From contig DATNQN010000071.1 of NCBI GenBank assembly GCA_036703985.1, positions 186,001 to 250,000 on the forward strand: DNA of 64,000 bases. Direction: 5' to 3'. Origin of the DNA: Leptolyngbyaceae cyanobacterium (GTDB taxonomy: Bacteria > Cyanobacteriota > Cyanobacteriia > Cyanobacteriales > Aerosakkonemataceae). Of the stretch, positions 54,757 through 63,698 are shown in pieces. The notes below the pieces were generated by a model. The model made no database searches and was not told where the DNA came from. It worked only from the letters and a program-made list of their open reading frames with translations. Each line of letters opens with the position of its first letter. Within the stretch, counting starts at the first letter, position 1. The position numbers were made by a program, and so were the translations under genes.

Positions 54757-56058
54757 TCACCCCTTCACACTCTCATCCCATTCCTTCGCCGCATCCGTCA
54801 CCGCCGCATCTACCGACTTCTCATCCAGCATTGCCGCCTGCAAATTGTCGTAAATTACCTTTTGCAGTTGCTTGACGTTCTTCATCGCCGGAATCAAAAC
54901 TTCTGCCTGTTTCATCTGAGTCGCACTCACCACCCGTGCCTTATCCGCAGCCGTAGCTCGAGCGGGAACTTGTTGAAAATAAACATCTGCCAGCGCCTTC
55001 ACCGTCGAAGGTAAAACATTAGCCGCCTTAGCAAAAGCCAACTGGTTTTCATCGTTAGTTACGAACAAAGCAAACTTTAGCGCAGCATCAGGCTGGTCTG
55101 TATCGCGAGGAATCACCAAATTCATCACCGCCACCCCATTTTTACCAGTTTTGCCAGTAATCTGAGGAGCAGTAGCAGAAACTTCAGCGATCGCAGGAGC
55201 ATTTTTCGCGATCGTACTCAAAAACTGAGTACCCGATCTCAGCAAAGCAATCTCACCCGCCTGATAAAGTTCGATCGCCCTTCGATGTCCTTGCGTTAAT
55301 ACTTCCTGCGGCAACAATTTTTGTTTATATAAATCTACCCAATACTGAAACGCCGCCCTACCTTCAGCAGTATTAAACGCCGCCTTTCCTTCCCCATCAA
55401 TTAATGGCACGCCCATCTGCACGAAAGATTCCAAAACCTCCGCCGAATCCCCCGGTACGAAAGTCACGAAAAACGCATACTTACCCGTCTTTTCCTTAAC
55501 TTGTTTCGCAAAACTTGCTAACTGTTCGTAAGTAGCCGGAGCTTTGCTAAGCCCAGCTTGCTTTAACAAATTTTGATTGTAAATAGTAATATCAGTCGCC
55601 AAATACCAAGGAATACCAAAACTTTTTCCCTCCAGCGTACTCGCCTTCCAAATATTAGGTAAATAGCTCTGACGCTGTTGGCTAGAAACTTTTGCATCCA
55701 AATCCAGCCAAGCATTCCGAGCCGCTAATTGAGAAGCAAAATCCGGATTTAAGTTCACCACATCAGGAGCAGTCTTCGCCGAAACCGCCGTCAGTATTTT
55801 ACTTTCCATCGCCGACCAAGGAACATCAACCCACCGCACCTTTATCCCTGGATTGTTCGTTTCAAAATTTGCGATCGCTACCTTAAAATAATCAGTAAAT
55901 TGCGGTTGCAACTGCATCGTCCAAAACTCTATTTCTCGATCGTTACCAGCAACTTGTCGGTTGCTCAAGTTCTCGGTGCTACAACTGACCGCCCAGCTAA
56001 GAACTAATCCCAAAAGAGCAAAAATTCCCCACCGTTGCCAAGACTTATATCGACTCAT
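54757..56058 (-). CDS. Sugar ABC-transporter substrate-binding lipoprotein
   Basis: The 433-residue protein has a lipoprotein signal (IFALLGLVLSWAVSC, lipid cysteine Cys26) and a family 1 extracellular-binding fold: REIEFWTMQLQPQF, TAPDVVNLNPDFASQLA, FGIPWYLATDITIYN, and AGEIALLRSGTQFL. It resembles UgpB/MalE-type sugar or glycerol-phosphate binders. No permease or ATPase genes are adjacent, so it is an orphan binding protein whose transporter is elsewhere. The sugar is not predictable. A terminator follows at 54709-54749. Confidence 0.9.
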   Translation of the reverse strand: MSRYKSWQRWGIFALLGLVLSWAVSCSTENLSNRQVAGNDREIEFWTMQLQPQFTDYFKVAIANFETNNPGIKVRWVDVPWSAMESKILTAVSAKTAPDVVNLNPDFASQLAARNAWLDLDAKVSSQQRQSYLPNIWKASTLEGKSFGIPWYLATDITIYNQNLLKQAGLSKAPATYEQLASFAKQVKEKTGKYAFFVTFVPGDSAEVLESFVQMGVPLIDGEGKAAFNTAEGRAAFQYWVDLYKQKLLPQEVLTQGHRRAIELYQAGEIALLRSGTQFLSTIAKNAPAIAEVSATAPQITGKTGKNGVAVMNLVIPRDTDQPDAALKFALFVTNDENQLAFAKAANVLPSTVKALADVYFQQVPARATAADKARVVSATQMKQAEVLIPAMKNVKQLQKVIYDNLQAAMLDEKSVDAAVTDAAKEWDESVKG

Positions 56059-56383
56059 TTAAACCTGAATTCCCATTACGAAATAATCTGCGATCGAATT
56101 GATATTACTTTATAACTAGTCAGAAACTTCGATCGTCCCTAGACTGCGTAAGTATATTTGGCTTTTTCAAGGACGCAAGAAACTACAAAGACAAAAACTT
56201 TATTTTACTCAACCTTTTGTCTTCTCTTTCCTTTTCCCCTTTCCCTAGCTCCTTTCCCCTGCCGACTGACAAACAGGGCGATTCTAGACTAAATTGGGTA
56301 GCAGGTAGATTGTCACCGATCGCCTACTACTGATTTGCTCTAGCCGCAGCCTCATAATTTATCACTAGGAACGGACAAAAACT
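56059..56383. other. Divergent gap before pilM
   Basis: This 325-base region separates the lipoprotein gene (minus) from pilM (plus). A pyrimidine-rich stretch (CTTTTCCCCTTTCCC near 56230-56260) belongs to the dispersed GGGAAA family. No strong promoter pair or RNA gene was seen. Confidence 0.4.
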
Positions 56384-57487
56384 GTGGACGCTCTGAAAAA
56401 TCTGTTTTCCAAGCGCAAGCCAGGACTCGGCATTGAATTAGGCCCAGACCGCGTAAATATTGCCCAGCTGCGTAAGCAAGGCCAGGGCTTTAAACTAGTA
56501 ACGTTGCACTCGGTAGAAGTTCCGGAAGGAGTATTTCAAGAAGGCCAAATTCTCGACCCACCCACAATGGCCGAACTAATTCAGACAGCCTTAGCAGACA
56601 AAAAAATTAAAGCCACTAGAGTTGCCTGTGCAATACCGGGAGCAGCCGGAGCAATTGTCAGAATTATTCCCGTACCCGCAGAGCTAGATGACAAAGAACT
56701 AAGAAGTATGGTATTAGACCACGAAGCTGGTTTATACCTACCATTTCCTCGCGAAGAAGCCGATGTCGATTATCAAAAACTCGGTTTTTTCACCGATGAA
56801 GACGGTATCGAAAAAGTACAAGTAATGCTAGCCGCCGTCCGCGAAGACGTGACAAATACTTACATAGAAACATTTAAACAAGCTGGATTACAGCTAGAAG
56901 TGTTAGAAATTAATAGTTTTGCCTTATTGCGGACAATTAGAGAACAACTAAGACAATTTTCTTCCCAAGAAGCTGCCGTATTAGTAGATATCGAATTCGA
57001 GAGTACGGAAATAGCCATAGTAGTCGATGGCGTACCCCAATTTTCTCGCACCGTTTCGATCGGAATGTACCAAATTCAAAGCGCCCTCAGCCGCGCCATG
57101 AATTTACCAGCTACTCGCAACACCGAATTACTCAGAGGAATGACCATTCCCACCACCCCAGTCGATGCAGTGCGTACAGGTTCAACTGGTCTTAATCCAG
57201 GCATGGCCGCTATGCTAAGAGTGTTAGGAGAATTAGCCGACGAATTGCGCCGCTCGATCGATTTTTACCTCAATCAAAGTAACAATTTAGAAGTAGCTCA
57301 ATTGTTATTAGCAGGACCGGGTGGCGGCATCGGACAGTTAGATGAATTTTTCACCTCGCGGTTGAGCTTGCCAACTACTCAAGTAGACCCGGTTGCTGCT
57401 TTATCCTTAGAAGTAAGTGAAGAAATTCCTCCCGTACAAAGACCCGGATTAGGAGTTGTACTAGGACTTGGACTAAGAGAGGTTTAA
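56384..57487 (+). CDS. pilM: Type IV pilus inner-membrane platform protein PilM
   Basis: The 367-residue actin-like ATPase starts with GTG 56384 (MDALKNLFSKRKPGLGIELGPDRVNIAQL). GIELGPDRVNIA is the ATP-binding first strand, ACAIPGAAG and VLVDIEFESTEIAIVVDG are the second site, and LLLAGPGGGIGQLDEFF the last. PilM is the cytoplasmic hub that joins PilN to the extension machine. The gene begins the operon pilM-pilN-pilO-pilQ with only 4 bases to pilN. Confidence 0.96.
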   Translation: MDALKNLFSKRKPGLGIELGPDRVNIAQLRKQGQGFKLVTLHSVEVPEGVFQEGQILDPPTMAELIQTALADKKIKATRVACAIPGAAGAIVRIIPVPAELDDKELRSMVLDHEAGLYLPFPREEADVDYQKLGFFTDEDGIEKVQVMLAAVREDVTNTYIETFKQAGLQLEVLEINSFALLRTIREQLRQFSSQEAAVLVDIEFESTEIAIVVDGVPQFSRTVSIGMYQIQSALSRAMNLPATRNTELLRGMTIPTTPVDAVRTGSTGLNPGMAAMLRVLGELADELRRSIDFYLNQSNNLEVAQLLLAGPGGGIGQLDEFFTSRLSLPTTQVDPVAALSLEVSEEIPPVQRPGLGVVLGLGLREV

Positions 57488-57491
57488 AAAA

Positions 57492-58307
57492 ATGTACAGT
57501 TTGGAAGTTAATTTCCTCAAAGACCGCCCCGAATTTCAAACAAAAGAGCAAATAACTGGTGGTGGTGCCAAAAAATCCATCCCCGTTAACGATAGATTGC
57601 TGATGTATGCAGGAGTAGCCTTGGGTGTAATTTTACCAGCCGCCGTCGGTGGTTTTTGGTTGTGGCAACAAAGCGAAACTGCTAACTTAGAAAAGCAACT
57701 AGCCGATGTAACCGCTCTAGTAGATCAAGCTGCTGCCAAAAAAGGAAATCTCGACAAAATACTTGCTGAAACTAAAATTCTTCAGCAACAGACTCAAGAT
57801 TTATCTACCGTCTTTAATCAGATGAAACCTTGGTCTGCCATGCTACAAGATGTGAGAGAAAAACTTCCAGCCGGAGTACAAGTTGCTGGCATTAGCCAAA
57901 CTAAGCCCCCGGATACTCCCCCCCCACCTCCTAGCAATACTAGTACCCAAACTGTTGTCACAACACCCACTACAGACAAAGTAGAAATTACTGGTTATGC
58001 CAACTCTTTCAGCAAAGTAAATGATTTTCTGCTGACATTACAGAGATCCTCATTCTTTAAAGACAAAGATACCAGGTTAGTAACAGCTAATTTGATTGAC
58101 AATCCCATTCAATTATATGAAGCTCGGCCAAACCAATCCAGTAGCTCTCAACCAATACCAAAATTACCCCAAGTAGTATCATTTAAAATCGAAACATATC
58201 TAAGTGAAAAACCAGCAACCGATATGTTAGCAGAATTAGAAAGTAAGGGTGCATTGGGATTAGTAAGTCGTATCGAAAACCTCAAACAAAAAGGAGTGCT
58301 TAAGTAA
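57492..58307 (+). CDS. pilN: Type IV pilus assembly protein PilN
   Basis: The 271-residue protein has the short cytoplasmic PilM-binding tail (MYSLEVNFLKDRPEF), one membrane helix (about 36-55, LLMYAGVALGVILPAAVGGFW), and a coiled-coil periplasmic part (about 56-110, ANLEKQLADVTALVDQAAAKK) leading to a compact domain. A Pro/Thr-rich stretch (TPPPPPSNTSTQTVVTTP) separates the two. The role is the membrane link between PilM and PilO. The stop TAA shares its final A with the pilO start. Confidence 0.93.
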   Translation: MYSLEVNFLKDRPEFQTKEQITGGGAKKSIPVNDRLLMYAGVALGVILPAAVGGFWLWQQSETANLEKQLADVTALVDQAAAKKGNLDKILAETKILQQQTQDLSTVFNQMKPWSAMLQDVREKLPAGVQVAGISQTKPPDTPPPPPSNTSTQTVVTTPTTDKVEITGYANSFSKVNDFLLTLQRSSFFKDKDTRLVTANLIDNPIQLYEARPNQSSSSQPIPKLPQVVSFKIETYLSEKPATDMLAELESKGALGLVSRIENLKQKGVLK

Positions 58308-59104
58308 TGACTTCCGCTTACATACCTCAAGAAGGAGAAAATGGAGAAGGCTCTGCTTATCCTAGTATTTTCGGACTCCAGTTATCGCCTCCTGTCATCG
58401 GTGCGCTAGTTGCTGTTGCTGGTTTGGGAGGAGCAATTTACTTTTTCGTACAATTCGTGCAGCCTGTATTAGCAAAAAATGGTGAATTAAAAACTCAAAT
58501 TCAACAAAAGCAGGACGAACTATCGCAATTAGGAGCAATAGAACAAAAAATTGCGAAAGCTCAGGAAGATCAAATCAAAGCCAGACGGGAATTAGCAGGA
58601 GTTACCGCTTTGTTTGCTAATCCAGATAGTTTAAATACATTGTTGTTAGATCTCAACAAACGCATTGAAGCTAGAAATAGTAATCTACCCGAAGATAGAA
58701 TAAAAGCAAAACTTACCAAATTCGAGCCAGATTTGGCAAGTTCTGGAATAGTCAACGATAACTCTTTAGGAGCGCAAGTCAATAATAAAGTATTTCGTCA
58801 AGTTTTCAACGTTCAAATGGAAGGAAGCTTCGATCAAACCAGGCTATTTCTGATTGATTTGGAACGGCAAAAATCTTTAGCAGTTGTCAAAGAATTGAAA
58901 TCGGGGATCGCCGAACAAAATCAAAGAATACCGATCGAACGACGAGACGGCCAGATATTCCCCATCGGCAACCCAGAAACTAAAATCACCACATCCTTTA
59001 AACTCCAGGTACTCAGACCACTGACACCCGAAGAACAGAAACTAGTAGCTCCTACCCCAACCCCAGGAGCATCGGGATCGGCCAGTCCATCGCCAGCTAA
59101 ATAA
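58307..59104 (+). CDS. pilO: Type IV pilus assembly protein PilO
   Basis: The 265-residue protein has one membrane segment (about 29-51, PPVIGALVAVAGLGGAIYFFV), a coiled coil (KTQIQQKQDELSQLGAIEQKIAKAQ) and an alpha-beta periplasmic domain. A short Pro/Thr/Ser-rich tail (PTPTPGASGSASPSPAK) is characteristic of cyanobacterial PilO. It forms a heterodimer with PilN. The start overlaps the pilN stop by one base. No pilP gene follows, as is usual in cyanobacteria. Confidence 0.93.
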   Translation: MTSAYIPQEGENGEGSAYPSIFGLQLSPPVIGALVAVAGLGGAIYFFVQFVQPVLAKNGELKTQIQQKQDELSQLGAIEQKIAKAQEDQIKARRELAGVTALFANPDSLNTLLLDLNKRIEARNSNLPEDRIKAKLTKFEPDLASSGIVNDNSLGAQVNNKVFRQVFNVQMEGSFDQTRLFLIDLERQKSLAVVKELKSGIAEQNQRIPIERRDGQIFPIGNPETKITTSFKLQVLRPLTPEEQKLVAPTPTPGASGSASPSPAK

Positions 59105-59230
59105 AAAGTAAATAATTGTTGATGCTGCATCGATAAAAATAAGATGTAAACTTCTGATCGGGAAAACAGAGTTATCATCTTTCCAGCAGCCACTAAGCTA
59201 CTAATATTATTCTTGTGTGAGGAGGAAAGG

Positions 59231-61663
59231 GTGAAACAGCATCAAGCACTAGCTGGGCTACTCATGGGAGGAACGGCTGTTCTGCTAGCTAGCCAACCAG
59301 TATGGGCGGCAGCAACGCTAGTAACGGCAGTACGAGTAGAACAAACTAATAACGGCGTTCAAGTCATCCTAGAAACTCAAGATGGCGAACGCCCGCAAAT
59401 TTTTACAGTCAATCGTGGGAATGCCTTTGTAGCAGACATCACAAATGCTCAACTGCGCTTACCCCAAGGTAATAATCTAAGAAAAGAAAAACCAGGGCCA
59501 GGTATTGATTTGGTGACGGTCAGCCAATTGGATGCCAATAGCGTCCGGATTATTGTCACCGGTACCAATAACGCCCCCGCTGGAGAACTTACCAATCGAG
59601 AAGGAGAAGCGATTACTTTTAATTTCGGTCCAAACGCGAATAATAGAGCTGCTAATTCTCCCGTTCCCAACACTTTACCTTCCCTAGCTAATAGTCCCAG
59701 TACTCAAGCCAACCCAACTTCACCGAATACAACCGCACAAACTCCCACTGCTCAATTACCAGCCAACCAAACACCACTGGTTCCCAATCCTCAAATTACT
59801 TACGATAGAGCAGGCGACCCCGCACCATCTGCCGGTACAGTGCAACCCGTCAGCCCAGCGCCACCTTTCTTACCCAGAGCAGTTGCTCCCCCAGTCGGTG
59901 ATATTGCAGTTTCCGAACTAGACCCTTCTGGCAGCGTAATTGACATTGGTACGAACGAGCGCATCCCCCGTTTGTTACTGCGAGATGCCCCAGTAAGAGA
60001 AGTTTTAACGCTACTGGGTCGTGCTGCTAACGTCAACGTAGTATTTATCGGTAATCAGGGAGCAAGCGCACCAGGGCAAGCTCAACAGTCTGGTGGCCAA
60101 GGCCAACCGCCTGCTGGCACTTCCCTAGACGGCACGATTTCTTTAGATATTGAAAACGAACCTCTACAAGATGTTTTCAATACGGTTTTGCGGATTACTG
60201 GCTTACAAGCTAACCGTCAAAACCGCACGGTATTTGTGGGTAGCAATTTACCGGAAGCTGCCAGCAATCTCGTAGTGCGGAGTTTGCGACTCAACCAGGT
60301 TCCCGTTGCTTCAGCAGCTAACTTTCTGACTGCTCAAGGGGCAGAAACTCAACTTCCTATCGAGCGAGTGCAAATCCAAACCATTGGTGAAGGTGCCGCT
60401 GCTCGGACTGTAGAAATTAGAGAACCCGATATTAAAGTACTCCGGGCGCAGAGGGGAAATGGCCCCTTAATCCTTTCCGGTTTATCCGTGTTGGCAGACC
60501 AGCGACTTAATTCGATTACTTTAGTAGGCGACCCTCGGAAAGTAGAAATTGCTTCTGCTTTTTTAAGTCAGCTGGATGCCCGCCGTCGGCAAGTAGCAGT
60601 AAACGTGAAAATTATTGATGTCAATTTAAATAACACTGATACCGTTGGTACCAGCTTCTCTTTCGGGATAGGTGGTAGTTTCTTTTCAATTGACCAAGGG
60701 GCGGCAACAGTTAATACTGGCGGTGTTCGGCCACCTACAGCCGACCAGACAAGAGGCAGCCAACTTAGCCCACCTGTTATTAACAGTCCTATAACAGGGG
60801 ATGGATTTTTGGATGCTCAACCAGAGGCTCCGTTTGGCCGCAGTACGGCTGCTCCTGAGTCCTTTGGAAGCCCTCTTTTGCAATCAGGGGTATTACCCCG
60901 CCCACCTTTTGGTACTAACGTCAACCCTTTTCAACCAGGTGTCAACAGTATAGACCAGCAGGGACGGCTTACATACTCGCTCCCTACTCTGTTCCAATTC
61001 CCCACGCGATTTTTATCAGCATTGCGGGCGCAGGTAGTTAGTGGAAATGCTAAGATTTTGACCGATCCGACGCTCGTAATCCAAGAAGGTGAGACGGCGA
61101 GGGTAAATTTAGGTCAGGAAGTAATTGTTAACCAAACCGTTCAGCAACAAGGTACTGGCGATAATGCTACTTTCACGGTACAAACTCAAAAAGACACTGT
61201 TGGTTTAGTTCTTCAGGTGCAAGTTAATCGCATTGACGATAACGGCTTTGTTACTCTAAACATAAATCCCAGTGTGACGCTACCGGGTACTACATCAGAG
61301 ATAGGAGGCGGTATCGGCGGTACCGTGACAATTTCATTGCTTTCCAGACGGGATCTGCAAACCGGACAAATCCGGATGCGAGATGGTCAGACATTGATTT
61401 TGTCAGGAATTATTCAAGATCAAGACCGCACGACGATTAATAAAGTACCTATATTGGGTGATATTCCGATTATCGGTGCTTTATTTAGGAGTACGAGTCG
61501 ATTTAACCAGCGCAACGAGGTGATTGCTTTGGTAACGCCTCAGATTATCGATGATTCTGGTAGTGCTCCCTTTGGTTACCGATATAGGCCCAGTCCAGAA
61601 GTACAGCAAATGCTGCAACGGGGTGGTTTTAATCCGCCAGCAAATAATAATGGGAGTAGGTAG
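59231..61663 (+). CDS. pilQ: Type IV pilus secretin PilQ
   Basis: The 810-residue protein starts at GTG 59231, preceded by AGGAGGAAAGG at 59219-59229, an ideal ribosome site; TTG 59213 is not needed. A signal peptide (LLMGGTAVLLASQPVWAAA) precedes an AMIN domain (about 35-130), a Pro/Thr/Asn linker (about 140-235), a secretin N-terminal part (about 245-330; RDAPVREVLTLLGRAANVNV), a NolW-type region, and the C-terminal secretin core (VAVNVKIIDVN, LRAQVVSGNAKILTDPTLV, MRDGQTLILSGIIQDQDRTT, VPILGDIPIIGALF). It forms the outer-membrane pore for the pilus. Last gene of pilM-N-O-Q. Confidence 0.96.
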   Translation: MKQHQALAGLLMGGTAVLLASQPVWAAATLVTAVRVEQTNNGVQVILETQDGERPQIFTVNRGNAFVADITNAQLRLPQGNNLRKEKPGPGIDLVTVSQLDANSVRIIVTGTNNAPAGELTNREGEAITFNFGPNANNRAANSPVPNTLPSLANSPSTQANPTSPNTTAQTPTAQLPANQTPLVPNPQITYDRAGDPAPSAGTVQPVSPAPPFLPRAVAPPVGDIAVSELDPSGSVIDIGTNERIPRLLLRDAPVREVLTLLGRAANVNVVFIGNQGASAPGQAQQSGGQGQPPAGTSLDGTISLDIENEPLQDVFNTVLRITGLQANRQNRTVFVGSNLPEAASNLVVRSLRLNQVPVASAANFLTAQGAETQLPIERVQIQTIGEGAAARTVEIREPDIKVLRAQRGNGPLILSGLSVLADQRLNSITLVGDPRKVEIASAFLSQLDARRRQVAVNVKIIDVNLNNTDTVGTSFSFGIGGSFFSIDQGAATVNTGGVRPPTADQTRGSQLSPPVINSPITGDGFLDAQPEAPFGRSTAAPESFGSPLLQSGVLPRPPFGTNVNPFQPGVNSIDQQGRLTYSLPTLFQFPTRFLSALRAQVVSGNAKILTDPTLVIQEGETARVNLGQEVIVNQTVQQQGTGDNATFTVQTQKDTVGLVLQVQVNRIDDNGFVTLNINPSVTLPGTTSEIGGGIGGTVTISLLSRRDLQTGQIRMRDGQTLILSGIIQDQDRTTINKVPILGDIPIIGALFRSTSRFNQRNEVIALVTPQIIDDSGSAPFGYRYRPSPEVQQMLQRGGFNPPANNNGSR

Positions 61664-61731
61664 TAGGTAGTGGAATTGTTTTGTTTCTCCTACTACTTGG
61701 TATAGGGCTGTTCGGGTAAGTGAGGTGCAAC

Positions 61732-61764
61732 AGAAACCCGGTTTCTTCAAGAAACCGGGTTTCT
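61732..61764. repeat. AGAAACCCGGTTTCTT palindrome
   Basis: The two 16-base arms are exact reverse complements with one central base (C, 61748); each arm is itself nearly symmetric. It is a known-type dispersed element (AAACCCGGTTT) and sits where pilQ transcription would end. Confidence 0.75.
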
Positions 61765-62094
61765 GGTTCAGGTGTTGTTGACAAGGGGTCAAGATCGGAT
61801 TTTCGCGATCGCAATCCTAACCTACAATTTCTTCACCACTGGGAAATAGCCATCTGAAAACTCGATTATTTGTAACGTAGCAATACAAAAAATTGGGTTT
61901 CCAACTGCCACAAGAGTAAAAAATTCCTCAAATCCATATATCTTAAAGGTTTCGTCTATCCATATTCGGCAAGTACACCTTAGAATAGGGCAGTGAAACT
62001 TCGCTTTGATGAGCATTTCAGCGATTTTAAGTTGACGCTAGGCTCAAGAGCAGAATGCCCTGGTCTTCTATCAGAGACTTTGGATCATTCAAAT

Positions 62095-62123
62095 GCCCCA
62101 AGCCAACTCCGGTTGGATGGGGC
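62095..62123 (+). promoter_or_regulatory. Leader hairpin upstream of HU gene
   Basis: GCCCCA (62095-62100) pairs with TGGGGC (62118-62123), and CCAAC (62103-62107) with GTTGG (62112-62116), loop TCCG. It lies 46 bases before the HU start, which has AAGGAG at 62150-62155. It could stabilise the mRNA or attenuate; no T run follows. Confidence 0.5.
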
Positions 62124-62168
62124 TTACAAATCACGAAAACCAAATTTTTAAGGAGTTCGAGCAACAAA

Positions 62169-62453
62169 ATGAACAAAGGCGAATTAGTTGATGTAGTGGC
62201 TGACAAAGCTAATGTCACTAAAAAACAAGCTGATGCTGTTCTGACTGCTGCGCTGGAAGCGATCGTAGAAGCAGTGTCCTCCGGTGACAAAGTTACGCTG
62301 GTGGGCTTTGGCTCTTTCGAGCCTCGGGTAAGAAAAGCTCGTGAAGGCCGCAATCCCAAAACAGGCGATAAGATGGAAATTCCAGCCACTACAGTACCTG
62401 CCTTTTCTCCTGGCAAACTGTTCAAGGAAAAGGTCGCACCACAAAATTCATAG
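62169..62453 (+). CDS. HU-family DNA-binding protein
   Basis: The 94-residue protein (ATG 62169, MNKGELVDVVADKANVTKKQAD) has the HU/IHF fold: helices 1-2, the saddle strands VTLVGFGSFEPRVRKAREGRNPKTG and the DNA-gripping arm, then PATTVPAFSPGKLFKEKV. It packages the chromosome as a dimer. The AAGGAG at 62150-62155 is 13 bases upstream. The longer reading from 62055 uses an upstream start in the leader and is rejected. A hairpin (62095-62123) lies in its leader. The next gene follows within 20 bases. Confidence 0.95.
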   Translation: MNKGELVDVVADKANVTKKQADAVLTAALEAIVEAVSSGDKVTLVGFGSFEPRVRKAREGRNPKTGDKMEIPATTVPAFSPGKLFKEKVAPQNS

Positions 62454-62472
62454 TTTCACAGGGACAACTTTA

Positions 62473-63600
62473 TTGTCTAATCGACCGCTGCATGGGGGGA
62501 ATTTAGCTTGGGCAGCTGCACTGGCAGGCTGTTCTCCCGATGCTATTCTTGATTTCTCGGCCAGTATCAATCCGTTGGGGCCGCCTGAATCGGCTTTGTT
62601 GGCGATTCAGGCTCATCTGGCAGACTTGAAAGTTTATCCAGACCCCAATTATCAGAACCTGCGGGCGTGTCTTGCTCGGATACACGATGTACCGCCTGAG
62701 TGGATTCTGCCCGGTAATGGTTCTGCTGAATTACTGACTTGGGCTGGTCGGGATTTGTCCCGATTTGAGACTATTTACTTGGTAACGCCAGCTTTCGGCG
62801 ATTACTTAAGGGCACTCAATACATTTACTACGAATCTTGTTAAGTGTCCTTTGGTAAATGCTGAGTGGTGTTCTCAGGTAGAACTAGGAAAGCAAGGGGA
62901 TGGACAATGGTATGAAAAATTGCCCATTCCCGATTTCTTGCCAATGGGTGATCGGGATCGCGCTCTCTTATTAAATAATCCTCACAATCCCACAGGCGTG
63001 CTGTTTCTCAGAGAAACGATTTTGCCTGTATTGGATCGATTTGGTTTGGTGGTAGTCGATGAAGCATTTATGGATTTTCTGCCTGCTGAAAAAGAACAAA
63101 GTTTGATATCAGTGGTGGAGAAATATCCTAATTTGGTGATTCTGCGAAGCTTGACCAAGTTTTATAGCTTACCCGGTTTGCGATTGGGTTACGCGATCGC
63201 TCATCCCGATCGCTTACAACGCTGGCAGCAGTGGCGCGATCCTTGGCCAGTCAACGTTTTAGCTGCTGCCGCTGCCTGCGCCGTCCTTGAAGATCGGGCG
63301 TTCGAGCAGCAAACTCGACACTGGCTAGAAGAGGCGCGAAATCAACTTTTTGTTGGTTTATCTCAATTACCGGGATTACATCCTTTTCCCAGTGCAGCTA
63401 ATTTTTTGCTGGTGCAGTCTTCTCGATCGAGTTCTCTGATTCAAGAAAAGTTACTCAAACAAAGCCAAATTTTAATTCGTGACTGCCTCAGCTTTCCTGA
63501 ATTGGGCGATCGCTATTTTCGCGTCGCCGTGCGATCGTTTTCTGAAAACCAACGCCTCCTTGAGGGATTGGCAGCAATTTGTGAGGAGATGCGGGGCTAG
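62473..63600 (+). CDS. cobD: Threonine-phosphate decarboxylase-like aminotransferase (CobD type)
   Basis: The 375-residue PLP protein is assigned the TTG at 62473 (LSNRPLHGGNLAWAA), since the only in-frame ATG (62341) is inside the HU gene. LHGGN, DFSASINPLGPP, VYPDPNY, GNGSAELL, LNNPHNPTG, VVDEAFMDF, and the Schiff-base Lys region LRSLTKFYSLPGLRLGY match class I/II aminotransferases and specifically CobD, which makes aminopropanol phosphate for cobalamin. Histidinol-phosphate aminotransferase is the close alternative, but the N-terminal LHGGN and SASINPLGPP favour CobD. No cobalamin riboswitch is seen upstream. A weak GGGA lies about 10 bases before the TTG. Confidence 0.8.
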   Translation: MSNRPLHGGNLAWAAALAGCSPDAILDFSASINPLGPPESALLAIQAHLADLKVYPDPNYQNLRACLARIHDVPPEWILPGNGSAELLTWAGRDLSRFETIYLVTPAFGDYLRALNTFTTNLVKCPLVNAEWCSQVELGKQGDGQWYEKLPIPDFLPMGDRDRALLLNNPHNPTGVLFLRETILPVLDRFGLVVVDEAFMDFLPAEKEQSLISVVEKYPNLVILRSLTKFYSLPGLRLGYAIAHPDRLQRWQQWRDPWPVNVLAAAAACAVLEDRAFEQQTRHWLEEARNQLFVGLSQLPGLHPFPSAANFLLVQSSRSSSLIQEKLLKQSQILIRDCLSFPELGDRYFRVAVRSFSENQRLLEGLAAICEEMRG

Positions 63601-63698
63601 GGGCTAGGGGGAAAGAGGAAATTTTGTGACTCCTGAATTATGAATTCTGACTCCTGACTTCATTTTTCCCCAATCTAAAATCTAAAATCTAAAATTCT
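63601..63698. repeat. Repeats between CobD-like and oxidoreductase genes
   Basis: GGGGCTAG and GGGGGAAAGAGGAAA units, then TGACTCCTGAATTATGAATTC and CTCCTGACTTC, and a tandem heptamer ATCTAAA (about 63675-63695) just before the next start. They are the same short-repeat classes as elsewhere in the window. Confidence 0.6.

Larger units (their letters stand above)
61664..62168. other. 505-base gap with a terminator-like palindrome and an HU leader hairpin
   Basis: Beyond pilQ are AGAAACCCGGTTTCTT (61732-61747) and AAGAAACCGGGTTTCT (61749-61764), a near-perfect palindrome family repeat. A minus-strand frame 61822-62016 (64 codons) has no recognisable product. At 62095-62123 GCCCCA/TGGGGC and CCAAC/GTTGG form a hairpin in the presumed HU leader. 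Confidence 0.5.

Noticed and set aside
61822-62016. A 64-codon frame on the minus strand between pilQ and HU
   Set aside because: No known domain, no ribosome site clearly seen, and odd composition. It may be an accidental open frame, so no gene is called.
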